Notes under the pieces: generated by a model
The model's database searches: none
The model's input: only the letters and a program-made list of their open reading frames with translations
What the model was told of the DNA's origin: nothing
Assembly (NCBI GenBank): GCA_020025515.1
Contig: JAHHRZ010000009.1
Location: forward strand, 1 to 64,000
DNA from: Oscillospiraceae bacterium
GTDB taxonomy: Bacteria; Bacillota; Clostridia; Oscillospirales; Oscillospiraceae
DNA length: 64,000 nucleotides
Direction: 5' to 3'
Part shown: positions 56,263-64,000 of the stretch, one piece after another
How positions within the stretch are numbered: the first letter of the stretch is position 1
Layout: every line of letters starts with the position of its first letter
Translations under genes and position numbers: made by a program

Positions 56263-58512
56263 TCAGTCCAGAGAAAGAGTGATTTGTTTTTCTTCCATAT
56301 CCTCCGGTCGCAGCAAGGCGCCGGCGGCAGGAATGGTTTTGGACTGATATCGGCTTTGGTTCACAATGCCGGTATCAGTCAGAAGTGCCGCACGGTCCAG
56401 TGCGGCCTTCTTGCGCAGAGTGAGGACTGACACGCCCAAGGTAGATCTGGTGGTCTTGGGCATGAGCTGGGCCGTGGAGAAGATCAGCGCTCTGCCGTCG
56501 GTGGAGTATATGGCAGCAAGCTCATCTCCTTCCAAGGTCAAAATGGTTTTGAGAGGACTTTTATCCGAGTAGGCTCCCGTCAGTCTCTTCCGGTTTGACT
56601 TGGTATCATAGGCACTCAAGGGCACCTTTGCCACCTTGCCGTTCTCGAAGAAAAACAGCACAAACCCGGTATAGCTGCCGGGAAGCACTACTTGAACCAC
56701 ATTTTCTCCAGGATCAAAGCCCAGTTTGGTGGGAAGATAATCTCCCAGCTGAGATGCCTTTCCGTCATCAAAATCAGAAAGGCGGGCTTTGTAACACTGA
56801 AATCTGTCTGTAAAAATCAGCAGCTCTGACCGGTTGGTGACCTCCTGAGAAAATGCCAGGCTGTCGCCTTCCTTGAACTTCTGTTCTCCGGAGGATCGGA
56901 GGGACTGAGGCGTGATTTTCTTGAAGTAGCCCTCCTTGGAAACGAAGATGGTCACGGGATAGTCCGGCACCTCCTGCGCTTCCTCTGCCTGGGCCGCCTG
57001 ATCCCAGTGGTACAAAATCTCTGTCCGTCTGGGCTGGCCATACTTCTTGCAGACCTGCTCCAATTCTCCAATGATGATCTTACGAATTCGGCGGTCGCTT
57101 TTCAGCGTATCCTCCAAATCCTGAATTTCCCGCATCAATTCGTCTGTTTCGGCGGTTCGCTTCAGGATGTATTCCTTGTTGATGTTCCGAAGCTTGATTT
57201 CTGCCACATATTCCGCCTGAATCTGGTCAATGCCAAAGCCAATCATCAGATTGGGCACAACCTCAGATTCCTGCTCCGTCTGACGAATGATTTCGATGGC
57301 CTTATCAATGTCCAGCAAAATCTGTTCCAAACCTTGCAGCAGATGGAGCTTGTCCTTTTTCTTCCCCAGCTGGAAATAGACGCGGCGCTTTACGCACTGG
57401 CATCTCCAGGCGGTCCATTCGTCCAGAATCTCCGCAACGCCCATTACTCTGGGCATTCCCGCAATGAGGATATTAAAGTTGCACGGATAGGAGTCCATGA
57501 GGGTGGTCATACGGAAGAGCTTTGCCATCAGCTTCTCCGGCTCCACGCCGCGCTTCAGATCAATGGTGAGTTTCAGGCCGGACAGGTCCGTTTCGTCTCG
57601 CATATCGGAGATTTCCTTGATTTTGCCTGCTTTAATCAGGTCGGAAACCTTGTCCAGAATGGCCTCCACGGTGGTGGTATAGGGAATCTCATAGATTTCA
57701 ATGAGGTTTCCTTCCTTCTGGTAGCGCCATCTGGCCCGCACCTTGAAGCTGCCTCGCCCCGTCTCATAAATGGAACGCATCTCTCCGGGATCGTACAGAA
57801 TTTCGCCGCCGGTGGGAAAATCCGGGGCGGGCATGGTCTCCATTACATCGTGATTGGGATTCTTCATTCGGGCAATGGCCGTTTCACAGACCTCTTTCAA
57901 ATGGAATCCGCAGATATTGCTTGCCATACCCACGGCGATTCCTGTATTGGAGGAGACCAGCACATTGGGGAATGTGGTTGGCAGCAATGTGGGTTCTTTC
58001 ATTGTGCCGTCATAGTTATCCGCCATATCCACGGTGTCAAAGTCCATATCCCGGAACAGCTCCGTGCAGATGGCATCCAGCTTGGCCTCCGTGTACCGGG
58101 AAGCGGCATAGGCCATATCTCGGGAATACACCTTGCCAAAGTTACCTTTGGAGTCCACAAAGGGATGAAGCAGTGCTCCATAGCCTCTGGAAAGGCGGAC
58201 CATGGTCTCATAAATGGCCGCGTCTCCATGGGGGTTCAGCCGCATGGTCTGGCCCACAATATTGGCGGACTTGGTTCGTCCGCCGGACAGCAGGCCCATC
58301 TTATACATGGTATACAGGAGCTTCCGATGGGAAGGCTTAAAGCCGTCGATCTCCGGAATGGCCCGGGAGACAATGACGCTCATGGCATAGGGCATATAGT
58401 TGATTTCCAGGGTCTGGGTGATGTTCTGTTCCTCCACCGACCCATGCAGCCCTACCACCCCCGGCACTTCCCGTTTGGCGGCGTCCTGTAATTCTTTCTT
58501 CTTTTTTGCCAT
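56263..58512 (-). CDS. parC: DNA topoisomerase IV/gyrase subunit A
   Basis: 749 residues. The catalytic Tyr140 in YAASRYTEA forms the DNA-protein link. PHGDAAIYETM (about 94-104) is the quinolone region, with Ala98 in place of the usual Ser and Glu102 at the acidic position. C-terminal beta-propeller (about 515-735) without a clear GyrA box, which favours ParC over GyrA. Seventeen bases downstream of parE. Confidence 0.93.
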   Translation of the reverse strand: MAKKKKELQDAAKREVPGVVGLHGSVEEQNITQTLEINYMPYAMSVIVSRAIPEIDGFKPSHRKLLYTMYKMGLLSGGRTKSANIVGQTMRLNPHGDAAIYETMVRLSRGYGALLHPFVDSKGNFGKVYSRDMAYAASRYTEAKLDAICTELFRDMDFDTVDMADNYDGTMKEPTLLPTTFPNVLVSSNTGIAVGMASNICGFHLKEVCETAIARMKNPNHDVMETMPAPDFPTGGEILYDPGEMRSIYETGRGSFKVRARWRYQKEGNLIEIYEIPYTTTVEAILDKVSDLIKAGKIKEISDMRDETDLSGLKLTIDLKRGVEPEKLMAKLFRMTTLMDSYPCNFNILIAGMPRVMGVAEILDEWTAWRCQCVKRRVYFQLGKKKDKLHLLQGLEQILLDIDKAIEIIRQTEQESEVVPNLMIGFGIDQIQAEYVAEIKLRNINKEYILKRTAETDELMREIQDLEDTLKSDRRIRKIIIGELEQVCKKYGQPRRTEILYHWDQAAQAEEAQEVPDYPVTIFVSKEGYFKKITPQSLRSSGEQKFKEGDSLAFSQEVTNRSELLIFTDRFQCYKARLSDFDDGKASQLGDYLPTKLGFDPGENVVQVVLPGSYTGFVLFFFENGKVAKVPLSAYDTKSNRKRLTGAYSDKSPLKTILTLEGDELAAIYSTDGRALIFSTAQLMPKTTRSTLGVSVLTLRKKAALDRAALLTDTGIVNQSRYQSKTIPAAGALLRPEDMEEKQITLSLD

Positions 58513-58529
58513 TGGTTACCTCGCTTCGC

Positions 58530-60509
58530 TTAGGAAAGGTCTGCCAGTTCCAGATAGCGCTGGCCGTTTTCCGCGATAAAATCTTTTCGGGCACTAAGTC
58601 CATCGCCCAGGAGCATGTCAAAGTATCTTGCTGTCCGCTCCGCATCCTCCGGCATGACCTTGATAAGCCGCCGGGTCTCCGGATTCATTGTGGTCATCCA
58701 CATCATTTCCGGGTCGTTTTCGCCAAGACCCTTGGAGCGGCTGATGGTGACCTTTTTGCCTTCTAACTCCTTAAGAATCTTTCCCTTTTCTGCCTCATTA
58801 TAGGCAAACCAGGTTTGATCCTTCTGGCTGATCTCAAACAGAGGAGATTCTGCAATATAGACATAGCCCTCCTGGATCAAGGTGGGGGTCAATCGGTACA
58901 GCATGGTCAAAAGCAGGGTCCGAATCTGGAAGCCGTCCACATCCGCATCGGTACAGATGACCACCTTATTCCACCGCAGATTCCCCAAATCAAAAGAAGT
59001 CAGGTCCTTCGCCTTCTTCCCTGTCACCTCAACCCCGCAGCCGATGACCTTCAAAAGGTCTGTAATGATCTCACTTTTAAAAATCCGGTCGTAATCTGCC
59101 TTCAAGCAGTTAAGGATTTTACCTCGGATGGGCATGATGCCCTGGAATTCTGCATCTCTGGAAAGCTTGACCGAGCCCAATGCGGAATCGCCCTCCACGA
59201 TGTAAAGCTCCCGCTTGCTCACATCCCGGCTTCGGCAGTCCACAAATTTCTGGACCCGGTTGCTGATGTCCATGGAGCCGGAAAGCTTTTTCTTAATGGT
59301 GATTTTGGCTTTTTCCGCTGATTCCCTGCTTCGCTTGTTCACAAGGATCTGGTCAACGGCCCGGTCGGCCTCCGCTTTGTTTTCCAGAAACCAGACCTGA
59401 AGGTTTTCCCGGAAAAAGGCCGTCATGGCCTCCTGAATAAATTTACTGTTGACTGATTTCTTCGTCTGGTTTTCAAAGCTGGCAATGGTGGAAAAACAGT
59501 TGGTCACCAGCACCAGAGAATCCTGAATGTCCTGATAGAGGATCTTTCCCTCTGTTTTGGTGTACTTTCCGGTCTCCTTGATATACTTATCAAACGCCGC
59601 CACAAAGCCGGAACGGACCGCCTTGTCAGGAGATCCGCCGTGCTCCAGCCAAGAGGAGTTGTGATAGTACTCCACATGGTTGATTTTCTTGGAAAAACAG
59701 AAGGCGGCTGAAATTTTCAGCTTCATTTCCGGCCGATTTTCACTGTCACGGCCCCGGCGCTCCGCCTCAAAATAGGCAGGCATGGTAAAGGCGTCGTCTC
59801 CCGTGAGTTCTTCCAGATACTGGACAATGCCCCGCTCATAGCAGAACTCCTCGGTTTCAAACTTCCCATTCACCTGATTGCGGAATCGGAAGGTAATTCC
59901 CTTGTTGACTACCGCCTGACGGCGGATCACATCCCGGAAATAAGCCGCCGGAATATCGATTTCTGTAAAAACTTCCCGATCAGGCCGCCAGCGGAAACAG
60001 GAGCCGGTCTTCTTCCGGTCCATCGGCTCTGTGTGCAGGCCGCCGATGTTTTTGCCCTTTTCAAAGTGCAAAGAGTACTTCTGCCCGTCCCGGCGAATCA
60101 CGGCATCGAAATATTCCGATGCGTACTGGGTTGCACAGGAGCCCAACCCGTTAAGGCCCAGAGAATACTCATAGTTGGCACCGTCTGTATCATATTTACC
60201 GCCGGCGTACATCTCACAGAACACCAGCTCCCAGTTGTATCGCTGCTCTTTTTCGTTAAAGTCCACCGGGCAGCCCCGGCCGAAGTCCTCGACTTCTACG
60301 GACAGATCCTCATATCGGGTGACGACAATCAAATCGCCATACCCTTCTCTGGCCTCATCAATGGCATTTGAGAGAATCTCAAACACCGCATGCTTACAGC
60401 CTTCCAGATCATCCGAACCAAAAATAACCGCAGGCCGTTTCCGAACCCGCTCCTCATCTTTCAGCATGGAGATGGAGGTATTGTCATACACTACTTTTTT
60501 CTTTGCCAT
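58530..60509 (-). CDS. parE: DNA topoisomerase IV/gyrase subunit B
   Basis: 659 residues. GHKL ATPase domain with EILSNAIDEA (about 44-53) and DFGRGCPVD; the TOPRIM domain has IVEGDSALG and TDADVDG for metal binding. Forms the heterotetramer with the downstream subunit. Strong promoter at 60555-60583. A paralogous pair (gyrase proper) is expected elsewhere in the genome, so parE is preferred over gyrB. Confidence 0.94.
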   Translation of the reverse strand: MAKKKVVYDNTSISMLKDEERVRKRPAVIFGSDDLEGCKHAVFEILSNAIDEAREGYGDLIVVTRYEDLSVEVEDFGRGCPVDFNEKEQRYNWELVFCEMYAGGKYDTDGANYEYSLGLNGLGSCATQYASEYFDAVIRRDGQKYSLHFEKGKNIGGLHTEPMDRKKTGSCFRWRPDREVFTEIDIPAAYFRDVIRRQAVVNKGITFRFRNQVNGKFETEEFCYERGIVQYLEELTGDDAFTMPAYFEAERRGRDSENRPEMKLKISAAFCFSKKINHVEYYHNSSWLEHGGSPDKAVRSGFVAAFDKYIKETGKYTKTEGKILYQDIQDSLVLVTNCFSTIASFENQTKKSVNSKFIQEAMTAFFRENLQVWFLENKAEADRAVDQILVNKRSRESAEKAKITIKKKLSGSMDISNRVQKFVDCRSRDVSKRELYIVEGDSALGSVKLSRDAEFQGIMPIRGKILNCLKADYDRIFKSEIITDLLKVIGCGVEVTGKKAKDLTSFDLGNLRWNKVVICTDADVDGFQIRTLLLTMLYRLTPTLIQEGYVYIAESPLFEISQKDQTWFAYNEAEKGKILKELEGKKVTISRSKGLGENDPEMMWMTTMNPETRRLIKVMPEDAERTARYFDMLLGDGLSARKDFIAENGQRYLELADLS

Positions 60510-60554
60510 GGTTCCTCCGTCACAAATTAAGCATATTCATCCATTATCTTGTCC

Positions 60555-60583
60555 ATTATAATGCATTTTCCATAAAAAGTCAA
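60555..60583 (-). promoter_or_regulatory. Promoter of parE-parC
   Basis: TTGACT (60583-60578), 17-bp spacer, TATAAT (60560-60555) on the minus strand. A CCCCCG/CGGGGG hairpin (about 60588-60609) lies directly upstream of the -35. Confidence 0.85.
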
Positions 60584-60659
60584 CAAATCCCCCGAGTTGT
60601 TCCGGGGGTTGTCCGCTCTTCTTTTATAAAGTCTACTATGTTCCACTTGCGCAACATCA

Positions 60660-60701
60660 AAACAGACCTGCTGCGAAAACAATTCCACAGCAGGTCTGTT
60701 T
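60660..60701 (-). terminator. Terminator after the small export protein gene
   Basis: AAACAGACCTGCTG and CAGCAGGTCTGTTT form a perfect 14-bp stem starting 4 bases after the stop codon, followed by TTG. Confidence 0.85.
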
Positions 60702-60704
60702 GAA

Positions 60705-61175
60705 TCAATGAGAAAATACGGCAAGAACTCCGGTTCCCAGCAGGGTCATGATCACGCCCGCAATGGCAACGCCGGACAGCACCGCAAGAATGGTGGGCTT
60801 AAATTCCATGTCCAAAAAGCTGGCTGCCAGAGTGCCCGTCCATGCCCCGGTTCCGGGAACAGGAATGGCCACAAACAGCATCAGCGCCACAAACAGGCCC
60901 CGGCCGGCTTTGGCCTTCAGCTTCTCGCCTCCCCGGTGCCCTTTCTCCAAACAAAAGCGGAAGAACTTTCCAATACCGGGCTTGTCCGCTCCCCACACCA
61001 GAACCTTTCTGGCAAACAGGTAAATAATCGGAACCGGCAGCATATTTCCGATGATACAAATAATGTAGGCAGGCACCAGACTCAGGCCCAGACTGGGGGC
61101 CATCAGGGCCGCGCCTCGCAGCTCTACCAAAGGAACCATAGAAACAAAGAAAATCAGCAGGTACTTTTTCAGCAT
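60705..61175 (-). CDS. Small multi-drug export protein family (COG2426)
   Basis: 156 residues with four membrane helices. VPLVELRGAALMAPSLGL (about 13-30) and the re-entrant FVAIPVPGTGAWTGTLAA (about 107-124) are the family hallmarks. The start is placed at MLKKY because GGAG precedes it. Function experimentally uncertain despite the family name. Confidence 0.87.
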   Translation of the reverse strand: MLKKYLLIFFVSMVPLVELRGAALMAPSLGLSLVPAYIICIIGNMLPVPIIYLFARKVLVWGADKPGIGKFFRFCLEKGHRGGEKLKAKAGRGLFVALMLFVAIPVPGTGAWTGTLAASFLDMEFKPTILAVLSGVAIAGVIMTLLGTGVLAVFSH

Positions 61176-61359
61176 CACAAACTCCATCACATTTATTATT
61201 TATTATTCATTGTATAGTCTAGTGGTCCGCAGCGTAAAAGTCAAGTTAAAACATGGTTAAGATTTTTTCCGACTTCATCCGATGTCCTGTTTTCACATCT
61301 TTCCCGCAATGAAATCAGCGGTGATTCCACCGAACCACCGCCAAAATTTTTCAACCAGG

Positions 61360-62169
61360 CTAAGTTAAGCCCAGAATTTTTGCGCCGTTTTCCCAGGCAA
61401 TGAGACGTTTTTCCTCATCGGTCAGAGGCAGCGCCAAAAACTGTTCCACCTCTGTCTTGGGGTGCAGCATAGGAAAGTCCGTTCCGAAGAGGACACGATC
61501 CGCCCCGTAGGCACGAATCAACTCCGCCATCCGCTCCGGTGTAAACGCAAACATGGAGGATGACACATCCACATACAGGTTTTCATACTTTCCTGCCAGT
61601 GCCTTGGTGGCCTCCTCCCAGAGGGAGAAGCCGCCCATATGGGCGCCGATAAAAGTCGTCTTGGGGAATGCCTCCAGCACCGGGATCAGCTGCTCCGGAT
61701 TGGAGTAAGGGAATCGGCGGTCTCCGGTGTGGAGCAGAAACGGAAGCTGGTTTTCTGCCAGCTCATAGAGCCACATGGCGCCCTCAGAATCCAGTGCAAA
61801 CTGCTGCATATCGGGATGCAGCTTCACCCCCTTGAGGCCCAGAGAAATCAGGTGCTCAATATCCCCCGCCACATCGGGGCTGTCGGGGTGCAATGTTCCA
61901 AAGGCCACGCAGCGCCCCTCACTCTGTTCTGCCTTTCTGGCCAGAAACTCATTGATATGCCGCACCTGATGGGGAACCGTGGCAGCAGAGCAGAGCAGGG
62001 ATTTTTCAATCCCTGCCTCCTGCTGAAAATGCAATACATCCTGCAATGTGCAGGGTTGTGTTACCGAGTGATCTCCCCACTGGCCTTCATAGAATTTGGC
62101 AACTGCATGGGACGCTTTTTCAGCAATCGCCCGGGGATACACGTGGCAATGAAAATCCAGAAATCTCAT
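61360..62169 (-). CDS. Amidohydrolase family protein (TIM-barrel metal hydrolase)
   Basis: 269 residues. Metal ligands: FHCHVYP (HxH, about 6-8), KLHPDMQ (about 118-124), LLHTGD (about 142-147), GAHMGG (about 180-185) and FGTDFPM (about 229-235). This arrangement is that of the amidohydrolase-2 (ACMSD-like) group. Starts 18 bases after pepD in the same operon. Substrate unknown. Confidence 0.88.
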   Translation of the reverse strand: MRFLDFHCHVYPRAIAEKASHAVAKFYEGQWGDHSVTQPCTLQDVLHFQQEAGIEKSLLCSAATVPHQVRHINEFLARKAEQSEGRCVAFGTLHPDSPDVAGDIEHLISLGLKGVKLHPDMQQFALDSEGAMWLYELAENQLPFLLHTGDRRFPYSNPEQLIPVLEAFPKTTFIGAHMGGFSLWEEATKALAGKYENLYVDVSSSMFAFTPERMAELIRAYGADRVLFGTDFPMLHPKTEVEQFLALPLTDEEKRLIAWENGAKILGLT

Positions 62170-62187
62170 GTTACAGACATTTGCTCC

Positions 62188-63633
62188 TTACAACCGCTTG
62201 AGAATCTCCAGCAGGTAGTCCCACATACGGGCAGTGGATGCAATGCCCAGTCTCTCGCGGCTGGTATGAATGTCATGCATCTCAGGTCCAAAGGAAACGC
62301 AGTCCAGACCGGGAAGTTTATCGCTCAAAAGTCCGCACTCCAGACCGGCATGGATGGCAACCACCTCCGGTGTCTGGCCGAACAGATCCTCATAGACCTT
62401 TACCATGGTGTCCCGTAGAGCAGAGTCCTTCCGGTACTCCCAAGCGGGATAGTCCCCCATCTGGCTGTATACGGCACCGTATTCTTCAGAAATGGCACGG
62501 AGCTTCTGGGTGAGATCCTTCTTTTCCTGATTCACGGAGCTGCGCACAGAGAAGGTCAGATGCAGATTGTCCCCGTCTACCTTGGCAATGCCCAGATTCA
62601 AAGAAGTCTGCACCAAGCCATCGATGTCCTTGCTCATGGCCTGCACCCCGTTGGGGACGGCACGGATGATATTGGCAACCTTCTTGGAATCGTCTGTGCT
62701 CATAGCCAGGGCACCGAAAGCTTCCACTTCCTCTGCGGTAATGGTCACATTGGGGTCATTGTACTGTGCTCTGCACTCTGCCTCCAGCTCCTTGGCAATT
62801 TCATTGATGACCTCAAGGTTCAGGCCCATAGCCACCAGGTTCACCCGGCAGGATCTGGGAATGGCATTGTCCTTTGAGCCGCCGGCAAGGCTGGCAATGC
62901 AGGCAGGCATTTTCTCCTGAATACGGCAAAGGAATTCGCCCATCACCTTGTTGGCATTGGCCCGATTCTTATGGATTTCCACGCCGGAGTGGCCACCTTG
63001 GAGGCCATCCACCTGCAGCAGCACACAGGGGCCGTAGACGGTCCGGCGGCTGACTGGCATATCAATGGAGGAGGTTGCACCGCCTGCGCAGGAGACCGTG
63101 AGGATTCCCTCTTCTTCGGAGTCAATATTGATGAGCACACGGCCCTTAAAATCGTCGGTAGAAATGGCCTCGGCACCCAGCATACCGATTTCCTCATCCA
63201 CCGTAATCATGATTTCCAGAGGCGGATGGGCAATCTCTTTAGAATCCAGCAATGCCAGAGCGTAAGCAACGGCAATCCCGTCGTCTCCGCCCAGGGTGGT
63301 GCCGTGAGCAAAGATATAAGAACCGTCATGGTCCAAATTCAGGCCGTCTTTCTCAAAATCAATGGTGCAGTCTTCGTCCTTCTCGCAGACCATGTCCATA
63401 TGGCCCTGGATGATGACGGGAGCGTGATTCTCATAACCGGCAGTGCCGTCTTGAAAGATTACCACATTATTGCTCTCATCCTGGCGGTACTTGAGGCCAC
63501 GCTCCTGGGCAAACTTTACCAGATAATCGCTGATTTGCTTGGTATTCCGGGAACCGTGGGGAATGGCGCAGATTTCTTCAAAAAAATGAAATACAGAACT
63601 GGGCTCCAGCCCAGCCAGAGGATGCTTTTCCAT
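62188..63633 (-). CDS. pepD: Aminoacyl-histidine dipeptidase (PepD, M20)
   Basis: 481 residues. Zinc ligands are visible in IQGHMDMV (His, Asp), GGDDGIAVAY (bridging Asp), the general-base pair EEIGM and, late in the chain, AIHAGLECG. A dimerisation lid lies in the middle (about 205-385). Cleaves dipeptides such as Xaa-His in the cytosol. AAGGAG precedes the start. Confidence 0.95.
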   Translation of the reverse strand: MEKHPLAGLEPSSVFHFFEEICAIPHGSRNTKQISDYLVKFAQERGLKYRQDESNNVVIFQDGTAGYENHAPVIIQGHMDMVCEKDEDCTIDFEKDGLNLDHDGSYIFAHGTTLGGDDGIAVAYALALLDSKEIAHPPLEIMITVDEEIGMLGAEAISTDDFKGRVLINIDSEEEGILTVSCAGGATSSIDMPVSRRTVYGPCVLLQVDGLQGGHSGVEIHKNRANANKVMGEFLCRIQEKMPACIASLAGGSKDNAIPRSCRVNLVAMGLNLEVINEIAKELEAECRAQYNDPNVTITAEEVEAFGALAMSTDDSKKVANIIRAVPNGVQAMSKDIDGLVQTSLNLGIAKVDGDNLHLTFSVRSSVNQEKKDLTQKLRAISEEYGAVYSQMGDYPAWEYRKDSALRDTMVKVYEDLFGQTPEVVAIHAGLECGLLSDKLPGLDCVSFGPEMHDIHTSRERLGIASTARMWDYLLEILKRL

Positions 63634-64000
63634 TGGGATACACTCCTTTTTCCATAATATATTCTATAGTTTACCATGTTTTTTCTATTATGTCTACAAA
63701 GAAAACAAGATTTTGATTGACGCATGGAAGAAATTGCGTTGATGTGCTACCAACCAAAAGCCATAGCCGCATTGAGTCCAAATACAAAAACTGCCCTTTG
63801 TCCGGGAGTGTGCCCAGTGGCAAAGCATGCGCTTATGTGTTCAGGCACAAGTTCTTCTGTCCCCGGCTCGGTGCAGCGCAAAAAAAATTTATCAAATACG
63901 CATAATTGCATATAATATCTTGATAATTTCCGTGTCAGATTGTATAATATTTCCATATATCGTGTGCTTTTCTGCCTGATACCCCAAAAATGTTATGATT
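63634..64000. other. Intergenic stretch with rightward promoter
   Basis: No gene is supported. Small open frames at 63724-63915 (+) and 63747-63956 (-) lack ribosome sites and overlap each other. A strong plus-strand promoter TTGATA (63920-63925), 17-bp spacer, TATAAT (63943-63948) points out of the window. Upstream of pepD the sequence is AT-rich, as for a promoter, but no clear -35 was found. Confidence 0.55.

Noticed and set aside
63724..63956. Two overlapping small open frames near the right edge
   Set aside because: No ribosome sites, opposite strands over the same bases, and no family resemblance.

Overview
The window comes from a low-to-mid GC Bacillota genome, most likely class Clostridia and probably Oscillospirales. 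The basis is strong AGGAGG-type ribosome binding sites, TTG/GTG starts, consensus TTGACA-17-TATAAT promoters, and housekeeping proteins of clostridial type (SecG, RF2, YitT, a ParC/ParE-type topoisomerase, PepD). The genus is not determined.

Layout. Positions 1-3450 hold an antimicrobial-peptide-type ABC transporter (ATPase plus long FtsX-like permease) behind a promoter with direct repeats, then the N-terminal stub of a broken XRE regulator. From about 3563 to 52182 there is a largely intact temperate phage of about 48.6 kb. It is a mosaic: lambda-type head and packaging genes (Nu1, A, B, C/Nu3, D, E families) joined to a P2-type contractile tail (Z, FI sheath, FII tube, E/E' frameshift, tape measure, X, D, V, U, W, J, I). 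After attR come a tRNA-Ala(CGC) and host genes, all on the minus strand: secG, prfB, a lipoprotein, yitT, parC, parE, a small export protein, an amidohydrolase and pepD.

Phage organisation. The minus-strand lysogeny arm (3638-6880) carries a large serine recombinase, a membrane-anchored SWIM zinc-finger protein and two XRE repressors. A divergent control region with repeated TGTCGCA palindromes drives the plus-strand early arm (7067-18490): a Cro-like regulator, an antirepressor, a RecA-like ATPase, a PD-(D/E)XK nuclease, SSB, a replication initiator, a RecU-like resolvase, an orphan FtsK-gamma protein, a methylase-like protein, ParB, Lar-like zinc ribbons and an ArpU-like late activator. A late promoter (18522-18550) precedes an unusual five-gene cassette (18726-23145): a Na+/solute symporter followed by two PAPS-reductase-like/ParB (IbrA/IbrB-like) pairs, all overlapping. 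Packaging, head, tail and lysis genes follow. A receptor-binding module sits unusually between the terminase and the portal.

Beyond lysis is a minus-strand cargo operon (48597-51303): amidoligase, two small proteins, gamma-glutamyl cyclotransferase-like protein and an LPD28-like zinc-ribbon protein. The amidoligase leader can fold into two mutually exclusive hairpins, one of which buries the Shine-Dalgarno sequence. Two XRE regulators close the prophage.

The best candidates for an undescribed system are the symporter plus twin PP-loop/ParB cassette, and the amidoligase/cyclotransferase cargo operon with its RNA switch.
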